Shown here one piece after another: positions 1-12,228 of a stretch of 64,000 nucleotides of DNA. The stretch covers positions 310,001 through 374,000 of the forward strand of contig DF236961.1 in NCBI GenBank assembly GCA_000708835.1, given 5' to 3'. This DNA comes from Klebsormidium nitens. Lineage: Eukaryota > Streptophyta > Klebsormidiophyceae > Klebsormidiales > Klebsormidiaceae. Made by a program: the position numbers and the translations under genes. Each line of letters opens with the position of its first letter. Within the stretch, counting starts at the first letter, position 1. Under the pieces are notes generated by a model. That model worked only from the letters and a program-made list of their open reading frames with translations, ran no database searches and was not told the origin of the DNA.

Positions 1-847
1 TAGTTGCAAGACTTGATTGCCATGACGTTATGCCTATGGCAACGGTCCTGTCCTTGCCTCTTTACTCGGATCCGTTCCTCGGAAATTTCGTTTTTATCAG
101 GGAAAGACAGCTGTGTTCAAAAATGTGGAAAGTCCTAAGGCCGACAGCGGAGCTGGCGGTGAAAAAGGCACGCCACATGCCCTCAAAAACCACTGTGAGG
201 CAGCCAGGCATCAGAAAAACAATCGATTACAAAGTCTCCTTGACATCTGGGACCGTAAGCCATCATAAGGACGGAACGCACCAAACTTTGGAAAAAGGCA
301 CTTCTAATTCCAGCAGGTCGTTTGCTGTGCTAATGGCTGCTCGAAGAGAAGGATATGCTAGGCAAAATGGATGCAAAGCCTTAGAAGAAAAAGTGACGTT
401 TGAGGTCTAGAATGTCACATGCTTGTTGCATCGGCTTGAAATATAAGGTTTTCCAGGCTCCATAATCAAGGATCGAGAGTTCGAAAAGGGGTTTGCGTCC
501 ATGGTTAAATCTGGACCAATTATTTGAAAGTGGCTCCATCTTTTTCAGTTTGGTGCCAACTGAAACTACCTGCGTCACCTCCGGACACGTTGACTAGCAG
601 GCACGTTGTCAGCCTCAATAGTTGCCTTCAAGTCGTGAAAGTGCCGAGTCCGTCGTCGCACGCTTACAGGACAAAGACCACTACAAGCAAATGCAACCAG
701 AACGTTTACCAACTGTCTCTCCCTTCCAACCTCAAGTTCAGCAGCCCATAACCCGGCATAATCCGTGTATTCACTAGCTAGAACTGATGATAAAAAAACA
801 CTATAGCGGGGCAAACCTCTCAGCAGGCTTAGGAGCTCCCCTCTCAC
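1..847 (-). other. GRV2 intron sequence at left edge
   Basis: Downstream of the exon ending at 848 (donor GTGAGAGG) the expected next family segment (a short hydrophobic motif after SLAKE) was not found in any frame. The stretch therefore looks like intron reaching past the window. Open frames here, such as 30-410 on the plus strand, show no family resemblance. Confidence 0.6.
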
Positions 848-3800
848 CTCTTTCGCGAGGCTGGCATACTTGACACGGAACTCGGCATAGTTCCATGACA
901 GCTGGCCCCCCGCCTTCTCCTCAGCTGCAGCCTCCCTCTCCCCGTCCTCCGCGTCGCCTTCCTCCTCTGTTGGGGCGGCCACGTCCTCCAAAACGGCCCT
1001 GTCACGCTCCAACTGCGGCGGGCATAGGGCGCTGGTCAGAGGCCCCTTTCCATTTGAAAGTTGGTCCAATGCGGGATTCTGTTTTGAGTTCCTTGAATGG
1101 AAGAGTTCGAGCAGATTGAAAGAAGGTGACCAGCGTACTTTTGATGCGTTGAGGAGGGTTGCAATCAGCACGGCAGCGCTAACAAGCTGATGCTTGCAAA
1201 CGCTACTCACCAAAACAACAAAGACGATTTGCAAGGGTGTGCGTCAGAGGACTGACTCTCTTTACACGCATGATGAGCGACTCAACTAAGATATTCTGGA
1301 CGAAGCCGGTAACGTCCACAATCTACTGAAGAATCCTGCCTTACACAAAAACTCCCTCCAATCTTCACCTTCTGCAACACAACCTTGAAGGTTTTGTCTG
1401 CTGTCAGCAGGGGATGCCGCCCTCACCTCGAGCGAGTGCACTTCGCTGTCCAGCGCCTCCTTCAGCTCCTGCCGCGTCCGCTCGTTCCAGATCAGGTCCG
1501 CCCGGCTGTGGTCCCGCTCAAACTGCCGCCAAAAGTCCGCCCAGTTGTACCGCAGCTTCCCCCCGGGGGCGTCCCGGGGCGAGCTCGGCGTCGCTACCGG
1601 AATCGCCACCGTTGGCGCTGCCTCTGCCGCCGGAGACGAAGGCATCACTTGTGAGTACGACGGGGGGGCGTGTGAGCTGACATCAGCGGGTTGCACGTGC
1701 TCTCCCCCGTTGCTGTGCGGAACGATGGCAACGCTCTCGGGGGCGCCGGGAGGAGAGGCGGGGACGATCTGGTTGTTAGGCGAGGGCAGCTGTGCAGGAG
1801 TTTTGACGGTCGGCGGGGTTTGGATTCTTGGTGGGCTCGTCGCGGCCGCGCCCGGAGCGACGAGCGAATCGGCAGCGTATGGGGGAGGGGGGAGCGTCAC
1901 CGCCGGAGGGGGGGGAGGTTCAGTCACCGACGGGGCCTTGGCTGCAGCCCCCCGGCCACGACGGCGCTGCAGGAGGCGCCGCTGGTGCGCGCCCGCGAAG
2001 GTGGTGAGGTCACCAACGTCGTCATCGGAGGGGCGGGTGTAGAGATAGGCAACTAGACCGGGGGGAAGGCAGCGGGCGAGGAGCTCGAGGGCGGGCTCGT
2101 GGGCGTCGGCCCAAAGGGCGACCAGCTGGCGAGAGACCTCGCGGCGCTCGCCGGAGGGTAGGAACAGGGCGTGCACCTGGAGGAAAAAGCACGAGATCTC
2201 AGCGAGATTGCGACCGAGGTCTGCTCTTTCGATCACAGGCTTCTATAATCGTTTGACGAACTTCTGATGGCACGGAGCACAAAACGGGAGGGAGAGGTCC
2301 CAGCAGAGACTTGCAGACAGAGACGATGTGGATGAAGCTGCTGAATACGAAGCAGGGCGACGAAGACGCCTTTGACTGCGCAGAACTGGACGGACAATCT
2401 GACGGAGGACTCTGGATTCGAGACAAGAGCGTTTCACGTGAGTGTTCGTGAGCTAGGCTCGCGCAATCCAAGCGAAACATCTGAATTCGGCCATACAGAA
2501 AAATGAATGTCTCCTGGGTTCTCAAAATCCCCACCTACAAGACCGAGGCACGGGGAAACGGACCTAGATGCTTGTTCTTCAGGCGACTGGGCACTCAGCC
2601 AAACATGGCAGATGGACAGAGGACATGGACTTCCGACGGACTCCCAATGATACTTTTCCGCAAGGAACCCTCCCATCGAAACTTGTCTCTTCCAGCTTTC
2701 AAATTGAGCCGTCACTCCTCAGAGACTATAGCCCAATGGGGTCCTGGGGTCGCCCGAATCGCTCCACCTACTTAGACGGCAATAAAATTCTGCTTCGGAC
2801 GATATTGCTCTCACCAGCTCTGCAATCAGAAGAGGCGCTCACCAGATGCCTGAGCAGGGCTCCGTCTTTCAGTGCGGCATCCCGCATCGGCTCCGCCGCC
2901 CCGCCGTCCTCCTCTGCAATCGTGCGCATGATGAGCGCGACGGTCTCAAAGACGCCGGCCGCGGGGTGGGCAAAGAGAGCGAAGAGGCGCCTCCGCAAAT
3001 TAGCGACCTGCACAGAGGGCAGATCTAATGGTAACATTGGCAAATAAATGAAAGAAAAGATTTCTCTCAAGGCTTTTAAGAAAGCACGTGGCTTTCAAAC
3101 ACAATGGCCGCAATCACGACTTCGAAGTTGCACCTTTCGGCTCGACTCTCAACCGCGTTCAAACTATGTTTTTCAATGGATTTGCGGATTCTAAGGGTGT
3201 TCATCCAAATCTTGTGACAACAGCCTATCAAAGCCTGGCGCATCTCGAACTCAAGTCAACATCTCCTAAGGGTACGGGATACGACAGGAGCGTCTGGAAG
3301 TCGAAATTCCTCACGGCATCCCTTACCTGGCGCAGCATCTCGTGGAACGTCCGATCGTCCGTGCTCTCGCTGTGCGGCTCGCACAGCATCGCCTCCAGCA
3401 CCGCGACCACCTACGAGGTAAGAAGTGCCATCAGAAAATTCGAAGGCGACGGCCCAAATCATTTTCAAAGGGTGCAATTGTACCTAAAGGGAAACGACGC
3501 TGCTCTTGAATCCGCTCCGTAACTCAAGCGTTTCCCACTTGCAACAGTTCCAAGCGTCAAAAGCGCATCTCAAAAAAACGGCCTTAACACTGAGACTTTC
3601 CAGTTGCTTCCCATTGTAGGCGTCGTTGGGTTGTAATCTTGTTATGTAAAAACATTCCCTCAGATTCAGGACGCCTACAACACAGGGAAGCTTGAAAAGT
3701 CGAAATGAACATTGTGAGGGTTTCGAAGCAACCGGAACCTTACCTGCAAGCTCAGCAGGGGCGACACCGTAATCGGCTTCAGCCGGCTGACGAGCACCGT

Positions 3801-6800
3801 GATCTGCCCCGCGTTCGCAAGCAACGCCTGCTTCGCGTTCTGCAGCAGCGCCGCGCGCTCCCGTCCCATCACTCCCCCTTCGCCCGGGCCCCCCCCCACG
3901 AGCATTGCGATCAGCCCCGCCGCCTCCGCCGAAACCCCCTCTGACCCGCTCCTTAACTGGCCCATAACCCGGACCACCGCGCCCATTATTCCGACAACGG
4001 TCGAAGTCGCCCCGACCGAACCCAACAGTCGTCGTACACAGGCGAGGATCCCAATGACGGCCGTCGCGGCTTTTGCGGAGGGGGCCGGGGCCGGGGGGCC
4101 TCCGGGGGCGGTATTGGCAGGGGCGGGGAGCATGGAGAGAAGGGCCATGAGCGCGGCTTCGGGAACGTCGGCGTTGGGCGGGAGACCGGAGTAGGGGACG
4201 TTGGCGTTGAACTCGCGCACGCGACGCCAGAGCTTGGACTTGGCAGCGGGCGAGGCGCCGCCCTGGCAAAGCATCATAGCTGTCTTCGAAGCATATTCTA
4301 AGCAGTACCTCGTTACTTGGGCCCCCCGGATTCGAGTGTATTTTGTTACGAGCTCGAGAGCTTTCATCACTGACCTCCACAAGAAAACGCTGACAACGAC
4401 GACCTTCTGAGGCTCGCTTAAACGGACCGGTACAGGCAGTTCGAGTGGCTCCCTGTTCGGAAATATCTCAGGCGCCCCCCTTACGACCAGCCTAATCCCT
4501 CTTTTAGATATACATATACTCAACGAACATACGAAACCCTAAGACTTTCTCCTCTCCCGAGCAACTCTCGATTTACAAATGCCTCCTCACCTCAGCCAGG
4601 CACTCCTTGGCAGCCTGCGCCAAGTACTTCAGGTGGCTCGAGTCGGGGATCTCCATATCTCCTGACTTGCCGGCGCTCGAGATCGAGGCCACGTTCCCCA
4701 GGGGGTCGATTCGGTGCCCGGGAAGTGTTGGGCGGGGTAGGACTTGGAGGGGACGCCCAGCTTCCGTTTGGACCGCGTCTAAGACGCAGGCGAGCAGGCT
4801 GTCCCGGGCGGTGCTGCTATATACCTGGGGGAAAAGTTGGGAGTTCTGAAAAGGTGAAATTTCTAAAGTCTTAATGATGGGAATCTGTTTGTCTTGATGT
4901 TATTGAACCGAGCAGACCCAAATGGCCACTCCGCAGCAGACCTGCTCTAATTACAACTCACAGTATGTAGTCGATTTGGTTTGAGACCACAGGAACATTC
5001 GGGGGGTGCAATCCCGCGAACTCCTGTCGGTCGTTGCAAGGATTGAGTCAGTTATTCATATGGCTTCCACTGTTTCCGCCGCAGTGAAAGCATAAGACAT
5101 CAATGAAGTTCGGAGAACGCGAGTCCGGCGAGTCTCCTCCAGAGGCGCCAGCCAAACATTCGCAGGGTAATCCAGCACAAGTAGCAACTGCTTACGATAG
5201 ACGAATCAAGAACGGTAAAAGCGGTTAAATCAAAATTAAGTCGACTCGGAACTCACATGTGTTGAACAGCCGTCGTTGAACTCGATGGCGAGCATCTGAG
5301 GTTCTTCGGCGAAGCGGACCAGGGCGCTAACGGATGAGAGGGGGCGGACGATGACCGCCTACGGCGATCAAAAAAGAGTGAACATCGTTCAGATTCTAGG
5401 CCAAGCAGAAACCAGGCAGCCTACGAAGTTGAAGAAGCATTCCACGATGATGATGGGACGCTTTTGAAGCTCAAGGGCGAGCCGAGCCACAAATACTTCC
5501 AATGTGAGCCTCCAATCTGAGCCTCCAATTTCAGCCTCCAAATCGTCCACGACTTTGTGACGGCGCATCACCTATTTCATTGTTTTCATCCGAGGCCACA
5601 GCTTAGGCCGCATAATTCAGACCTGCGACTTCGTATTTAAAGTGCCGCTGTCTTCGATGGCTCAAACGGCACTGAAAAGGAGACGCCCGGGACGTCGTCT
5701 TTGGGAGGGTCACGCTTGGTCACGCTTCGTTTGTCTGGTGACGCTTTGTCCTCATTGGGTGCTTTCGCCCAGTGCGTCTTTCGTGACAATCGGCCATGCG
5801 ACGAGCTCATTCACGATCAAAGTTTACCGACATCCAATTCAGTCCACTCTTCACAACCACTCGAAGAACCCCTTCTGTTGACTTGAACACCGCGAGCTTA
5901 CTTCGTAGTTGTCAGGCCGCCTTTCCACGAGCGCGCTCCTCGTCAGAACCAGCTGCCGGAGGACTGCCACGTCACTGCCCCGGCTCCCCGCCTGCCTCGG
6001 TGCGAACGCGCCCGCTACGCTTCCAATCGTGTGCACCGTACCCTTGCCCGCAGAACGTAACCGCACCACCGACCACTCCCCAAGCGGGGTCTCTTCCGCT
6101 CCGACGGCGGCCGTAGCTGAAAGGAGGCAATTTTGACGGAGGATCTAAAACTCTTGATTGAAGGAATCATCTTCCACAAGAAGGCGGACGTTTCGAGGTT
6201 GAGCAGGCTGTGAGTATGCTCTCATGATTGCCCTTTCAAAGCTGGGAAACCGGACAAACAACTGCCAGAACCAAACACCGCCGAGCTTCTGTCTTCGTAC
6301 AAATGCAGAACTCGAATCAGTTATCAAGGGACCTAACTAAAGCCCTTTTCTGCGCTATCTGCAGCTTTGATTGTGTACCTAAATAGAACAGGCTGATCAG
6401 TGACGTCAAGTGCAGGCACGTTGACCTCACCTCGCTCTTTCAGGAAGTCTTGTACGGTCATCTTCTGCGTGTTGTCGACAAAGAGGGTTACACCGACGTA
6501 CTGCTTGGCCATGGAAGTCTGCAAATCAACACATCGGAAATCAGAGACCACTCGTATCCAGCACAACAGCACGCTACAACCAAGTTCTTAAGATACCCGA
6601 AACTTCTAGCCGTTTCTGGTATGGGCGCCCAAACCATTTTGCGACCACTTAGCAGGCTGTCCAACCGAGCACGAAGCCAGATGACATTCAGCTCAATCAG
6701 AAAGGTTGGCAATCAGGTGAGCCAAACGGTTTGCAGAATCGAAAAATCACTGCCTGCCAAATATCCAGCTAAACTGCAATCGAGAAAGTGAACAACACAA

Positions 6801-8347
6801 CGCATAAATGGTCTTCACAAGCACGACTTGCACCAGAATCAACAGAGATCACATATACCCTGCCCAGAAAGCAGTTCTGTATTGCCATGTACGAGTTACC
6901 AGATCTAATCAAACCCCTGCTTATCTTCTTATCTCATCGCTGAAAGGATCAGATGAAATGTGGACAGACAAAGGAAACTCACAATCTTTGTGATAAGATT
7001 GGACAGAGTGGACCCTTGGGTAGCTGTAAAGGCCTTCTTGCTCCTTCCGTACGCGGGGCGCAAGACAAAACCGCCCCCCTGACCGCCCCCCCTTCCATAC
7101 GGATCCGCAAACACAACCAGCGCCGGAGAAGCCAAGTCCTTGAACGCAACGGACCAGTGCAACGTGCTGGAAGATTCATGGAGTGTCTCGATCCCTGTTA
7201 CAGTCACCCGCATGGTCTGCAAGGAAAAAAGCAAAACGCACTAACCGTTGCATACTTCTGGTGCTGCGCTTGGTGTGCTGACATTTTTTGTTTGGAGATT
7301 TTGATCTGCGGACTCCCTACGCGAACTAGGATACGTATAATGTTTCTGCCACCAAGCACCCTATCTGTTGCGCCAAGCCTTGTCCGAGGCTTGCACTTAG
7401 TGGATAAGAGACTGACTTCCATTTCTACTTTTACCTCTGTTGCCATCGCCACTTCAACCACAGGCTCTGAATTAGTGCGAAGTACAGCCGCTTTCCCTGC
7501 CGCTGCTGTACATTTATCTAATTCGACCAGTCCTGACTTCCTAGACGCTAAAAAACGGGCGAACTCAAAACCACAGTAGCATGTTGACAGCTTACAGGGT
7601 TCAATATCAACCGCCTGCCATAAAGCCGCACCATTCCGACCATATTAGCAATCGTTACGATGTCAGCAAGAATATCAAACGAAAAATCCTGTCAACGCAA
7701 TGATCTCGGAAGATGGGGGACATGAGAAGTCGCTTCCGGAGAAAAGGAGCAATCACTTCATGAGCATAAGAGCAAATGAAGGTTCCCATGCCCCCACTGT
7801 AGTCTTCAAACCCATGGCTATCCAAGTTTGACATTATCAGTTAGACATCTTGCTGTCAATTCTTCCAGATACCACAGAAAGCTGGAAGGGTGTGTCAAGC
7901 CACTAAGGCACTCACCAGCGCCACCCATTCCCTGCTCTTTCGCTTGAGGTGCAGCACGGGGAAGTCCACCGGGGGGGGAACCACTTGCTTTTCCAGCCGC
8001 AGAGTCTCCAGCACTTTGTACACATCAGTCAGGAGACCCGCCCTGTTGCGGCACGAGAACTTGATTGGCTTGAACTTGCCCCTCTCCCCAGCCCTCACAC
8101 TGAGACTGAAGTCTAGGGTTTCGTCTTTGCCAGGGGAGGGTGTCACGCCGTCAAACTCGGTGATCAAATCATAGTGGTTGGTTGCTGCCAGGGTACTGGG
8201 GTCTTGCGTGACGATGGCGGACGACGTCAGGCACATAATCCGCTTGTACCGTCCCCTCCATGAGTGCTTGACTGCGGTGTAGCGGGCAACATACTCTGGC
8301 TCCTCCCCCAATTGCACTACATCACTCGCCTGAGAGTCCGCGTCCAT
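848..8347 (-). CDS. GRV2: GRV2/KAM2 (RME-8, DnaJ C13 type) endosomal protein, 5' part of gene
   Basis: Large peripheral endosomal J-domain protein needed for endosome-to-vacuole trafficking and gravitropism in plants. Eleven exons join in phase: 7916-8347, 6983-7216, 6431-6518, 5902-6116, 5257-5358, 4591-4824, 3744-4262, 3327-3410, 2843-3007, 1427-2176, 848-1012, giving 996 codons. Plant full-length proteins are about 2,500 residues, so the J domain and C-terminal half lie beyond the left edge. Recognised by conserved stretches: EEPEYVARYTAVKHSWRGRY near the start, VGAEETPLGEWSVVRLRS, LVERRPDNYE, IVRPLSSVSALVRFAEEPQM, LWRRVREFNANVPYSG, GSEGVSAEAAGLIAMLVGGG, AVLEAMLCEPHSE, LRRRLFALFAHPA and ALWADAHEPALELL. 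The 1427-2176 exon carries a Pro/Ala-rich low-complexity linker (codons about 90-200 of that exon) where land-plant homologues also vary. ATG at 8347 is preferred because it lies just before the conserved core; an in-frame ATG at 8521 would add 58 unconserved residues. No J-domain exon was found in 1-847. Confidence 0.93.
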
Positions 8348-9049
8348 GGTTGGCGTCCCCAGCTCAATCAAGTCTTCAGGGGGCGGTCCGTACAGCCACT
8401 CTTCCCCCCCCGACCATGCGATCGGCCCAGCCGGCTGGCCGCCGAGCGCAGATTGGGACGCACCCAGCTCTCCCCAAATGAGCAAGCAATGGGGGTTTTT
8501 GTTTGGAATTGCCCCGCCCAATCCTGCAAGCTAAAAGAATGATTGGCTCTGCTGCGTTAAGGACGCAATGAGAGAGCCCTCTACTTCTTTGGCTAATCAG
8601 CGCAAGTCCTCCCTTGATACTTATTTTTCACCATTGAGCAATCACGATTCAGTTACTGAGTGCTTACGGAAATGCATTCAAAAAACCTGTGCCGCATGCG
8701 AAGTGCAGTACAGTACAGCAAAAGTGATGGACAGAAGAAACAAGCCCGCAAGACAAGAATGCGCGCAAGGACTGCCCGCGGCACCACTGCTCTCGGCGTC
8801 GCCAGCCCTCTGGCAAGTTCAAAGTTCCGACGGGGCCCACAACTGGGTGGCCAGTAGACGCGAGCTTGCTCGCGAGTGCAGCAAGCGGCGTAGCGGCCGC
8901 CGGGCGGCTGGCAGTCTCAGTCCGCTCGCCCGGCCGCGCCCGGCCAACTAGGTATAGCTTTGATCATCATTCATATGCACTAGGCGGCTACGTTAATTTA
9001 TGGGTGACTCTCATGAACGGTCGAGCGGTCGCCGGCGGCCCGCGGTTCA

Positions 9050-9467
9050 ATCATATAAGGGATCTGATTTCGCAAAGTGGGCCTAGTTGTGACGCTCGCA
9101 AAGTTCCACGTCGGATCATCGGAACCGTGAGATTCGCCGCGTGGCAGGCCGGTCGGCGGATCCGAGCCTCAAATTTGCATTACTAGCGACTAAATTTAAT
9201 CAAGTTTGAGTTCGGCGCGCCGGATAATTCGGAGTCCGGACACTGGCTACTCAGTAGCTAGCCTAGCTAGCCTAGCTAGGCTCGAGCCTAGCCTAGTGTC
9301 AGTGGCAGTGGCAGTGACTCGGCCGAGTCCGAAAATTCGACTTTGAACCTCCGACGGCCGTAGATAATGCCACGCGACTCAATTCACGGTACCGATGATC
9401 CGACGTGGAACTTTGCGAGCGTCAAAACTAGGCCCAGCGCTCACCAAGCTCAGATTCCTTATATGAT
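9050..9467. mobile_element. Foldback / long terminal-inverted-repeat element, about 418 bp
   Basis: The left end ATCATATAAGG at 9050-9060 is matched in reverse complement at 9457-9467. The similarity continues inward with small indels, including a nearly perfect block GACGCTCGCAAAGTTCCACG on the left arm (from about 9091) whose complement lies at about 9396-9421, and CGCGTGGCA further in. Arms are roughly 120 bp or longer and meet in a CTAGCTAG-rich self-complementary core (about 9255-9300). No open frame and no clear target-site duplication were seen, so this is a non-autonomous foldback or MITE-like element or a decayed palindrome. Confidence 0.7.
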
Positions 9468-10947
9468 GTTCCTAGTGGACGGCGGGCGCACATTCCCAAG
9501 TTTGGACTCTTGAAAGGAAGGCGCTCATGCAACTGGCGCTCTTGCTTGCGAGTAGCTCTTGACGCAGGGGGTCTTCACGGCTCAGCCTAGTAGCAGGTAT
9601 GTAGCTCTTTTGGCCACCATAGCCATTCTGCTGGCATGCATCCTTCCGGCCATGCACACTTTAGCACGAGGCGTAGTTCCTGCGGGAAATGGTGTGTGGG
9701 GGTGCGCGTCTCGCACCTTTGACTTTACTGCACTCCATGTCTCCCTACGGCACTTTCAGCCCTCATGCTATTGTGGTCGCTCGCGACTTCCGGAAGGATG
9801 GCCCCCGCCACAGACTGGCACTACATTGAGTAGCAAGTTGTCAAAAAGCGCAGCTTAACTTGGTACTTTCCTGGGTGACTCTTGGGCAGCACAGACGAAG
9901 CACGTCAATCCAGACTGACGTTCCTCAACTGTCCGTAAAATGCGGAGCTTCTCCACTATGCGGAGTGTCTAGCAACCGGGTATCGAACAACCGATGATAC
10001 AATTTAGTGTCAATTTACATACGAGAAATATTTGCTTACAAAAGTTCACTAAGCCCTGAGTCTGACACAGACAGTACCTATAGAGTCGTTGATTTTCGAT
10101 GAATCACCAGCTACGCCGCGTTGCAGAAAAACCTCAGTCGATTCTAAAATTGGCACAGACCTGGCCCACGAGAGGTGGTAACAACGAGATCGAACCACCC
10201 GCGAACGCCGCAGCCCGCACCGGCCGGCCCGGGAAACGGCGAAATCGAGCAGATCCGTGACATAAACCTACCTATACCAGTACTACCTAGTAGCCTGTAG
10301 GAGGTGCCTAGGTGCCTTCTAAAGAAGGCAAGCCACTTCGATCGCTTCGACGAAATCAGTCAGCGTACGGCATGATAGACGAAAGTGTGCACGTAGGTAA
10401 TTGCATGCAAGATTTTGATCATTGGCTGGCGGGCGGCGCAGTTCGCAGCGTAAAGTTACCGTCTTACGATTCGAACATTTTGGTCCGACCGGTGCATGGT
10501 GTACATTAGTCTCAGTGTCGAACTTCGTGCATGCTTGTGGACTTCGACGCCGAAATTTCGTACTTGCTGGGTCGCTTGGTGTCACTGTCACAGATTAACA
10601 AAGATACAGTTACGGCACAAACGAGCTTTCGACGATCCGATAGAAATTGCGATTGTCAACCGAACGTTGATCGGAAACATAATCGAAGGAAGAGGCCAGC
10701 AGCAGCTTCTCGATTTCATGTTGACCAAGGGCATGTTGACTAAGGACGACGCTCGGGGGAAAACCAAACCTAAAAACCTAAACCGTAGAAATGAAACGCT
10801 CCGCACCCGTACCCACCCTAACCCCCAAACCAACCCCACCCGTCCCCCGGGCTCTTTCCTTAGTCAACATAGCCCGTGCGAGCCGGGCGACCCATGTGTG
10901 GGTACGTACGTACTACGTAGCATGTGTGGTAGCATGAATAGGGGGTA

Positions 10948-11024
10948 GTGTACCGTATTGTTGGTTACCGGTATTCGGTAGTAATCGGTACAGAATACGA
11001 GACCGGTACCGAATACGGTGTCAA
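10948..11024. repeat. Imperfect hairpin of ACCGGTATTCGGT words
   Basis: GTACCGTATT near 10948 pairs with GAATACGGT near 11013, and TTACCGGTATTCGG pairs imperfectly with GACCGGTACCGAATAC. The words resemble the GGTACGGTATACCGTAC flanks of the 11651-11922 element, so it may be a relic of the same family. Confidence 0.4.
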
Positions 11025-11650
11025 CACGCCGGTGTCCGACACGAGCCGTCACTTCAGGCAAACGTCGAAGCCGACACAACTACCCGGCCGAAGCAACTGA
11101 GGGGCGTCCGCCGAAAAGCCGACAGAACCAACCGGGGTATTTGATTTGATACGAACCGACCGGTTCAAGGGTCCAGCCGACTAAGTGACGCACCACACCA
11201 CTGACCACCGAGTGCCACCTACCGGAGAACAGCCTACAGGACGACATCGAAACTCCATGTCGAACGCTGACGCATATTCACGGCGCACTGCGTCACGGGC
11301 CTCACACTTTTGGCTGTCCTTTCACACTGTCCACTCAGCACTGTCGAGTGAACGAGACCATGAATCGCCGATCTACCGTACCTGTTGATGTCAACAGATG
11401 GAAGTCCCTTACCATAGCGCCATGTGACCCCATGTCCGTACCATAGCGACAAGCGGTCGGTCCATCATAGGTACTCACTGCGCAGCCAATCAATCACACT
11501 AGGTAGGTACCTACTAGGTAGGTACGGTAAATCGGGGTCAAATCATCGTTGAATGCTTCAACTTCAACTTCAAGCTAGAACGCAGGATCTGTGGCAGACT
11601 CTGGGTGCAATACCGTGCAAATGTAAGTTGTCATGATATTACCGGTACCA

Positions 11651-11922
11651 TATACCGTACCGCCAAGGCAATTCACCTTAAAATCAATATTTTGGGTTCA
11701 GTGTGAAAAGTTGGAAACTAGATTGGGACCTGAGAGTGAAATGGCGAATTGAAGAAAATATTCAAAAACAGCTTTTTCCTGCTGAAATGCCTGGTAAAAA
11801 AGCAAAAAATCGCTTTGTGCGAATTGAAAAATAATTATCCAGATCTCAATTTGAAATCTCAAAACGTTCATAATTAATTATTCACACAAAAAGGTGGTGA
11901 ATTGCCTTGGCGGTACGGTATA
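11651..11922. mobile_element. MITE-like element with about 27-bp terminal inverted repeats
   Basis: The left end TATACCGTACCGCCAAGGCA (continuing ATTCACC) at 11651 onward is matched in reverse complement at about 11891-11922 with one small indel. The interior is AT-rich and non-coding, with the words GCGAATT and AATAATTAT that also occur in the element at 44551-44800. Total length is about 272 bp. Both ends lie in palindromic GGTACGGTATACCGTAC context, which hides any target-site duplication. Confidence 0.7.
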
Positions 11923-12228
11923 CCGTACATGGGCGTTTTTTGCTGGAGCAAGTTGTTGAGGCCTGGACTGTGGAAGGTACCGTAGGTGAAAGGTGCGCAA
12001 TCTGCCAGTCAAATGCAATCCTCCGTAACGGTCTGCGTAGGGTTTCAAGGATTTAGGATCTGTCTTTGTTGACAAAAGGATCTCAAAGACGCAAAGGCCC
12101 AGGGCCAGAGGGGCCAGAGGGGCCTGGGAGACTGGGAGAGTCATCGGTTTAGCACGTCCTTCTCCCGTCCTTCTCACAGTGATTCCAGCCTTAATCTGGG
12201 AGCATTGGCGGCAGCCTGATCTGTTAAC

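Larger units (their letters stand above)
8348..12228. other. Gene-poor intergenic region rich in inverted repeats
   Basis: No gene is recognised in this nearly 4 kb stretch. It holds the foldback element at 9050-9467, an imperfect hairpin at 10948-11024 built from alternating ACCGGTA/GGTACCG words, GTAGGTACC-rich clusters around 10265-10310 and 11500-11530, a C-rich degenerate stretch at about 10800-10855, and the inverted-repeat element at 11651-11922. A short GGGGCCAGA tandem repeat lies at about 12095-12127, just ahead of the next gene. Open frames are short and have no recognisable domains. Confidence 0.6.

Noticed and set aside
30-410. 126-residue plus-strand open frame at the left edge
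   Set aside because: No domain or composition signal, and it overlaps what is best read as a GRV2 intron on the other strand.
1545-2056. Plus-strand Gly/Ala/Arg-rich open frames
   Set aside because: Antisense shadows of the GC-rich GRV2 linker exon.
10800-10855. Interstitial telomere at the C-rich AACCCC stretch
   Set aside because: The units are irregular with no constant period.
8348-12228. tRNA or other structured RNA genes in the hairpin-rich region
   Set aside because: The hairpins are simple inverted repeats; no cloverleaf with A and B box consensus was seen.
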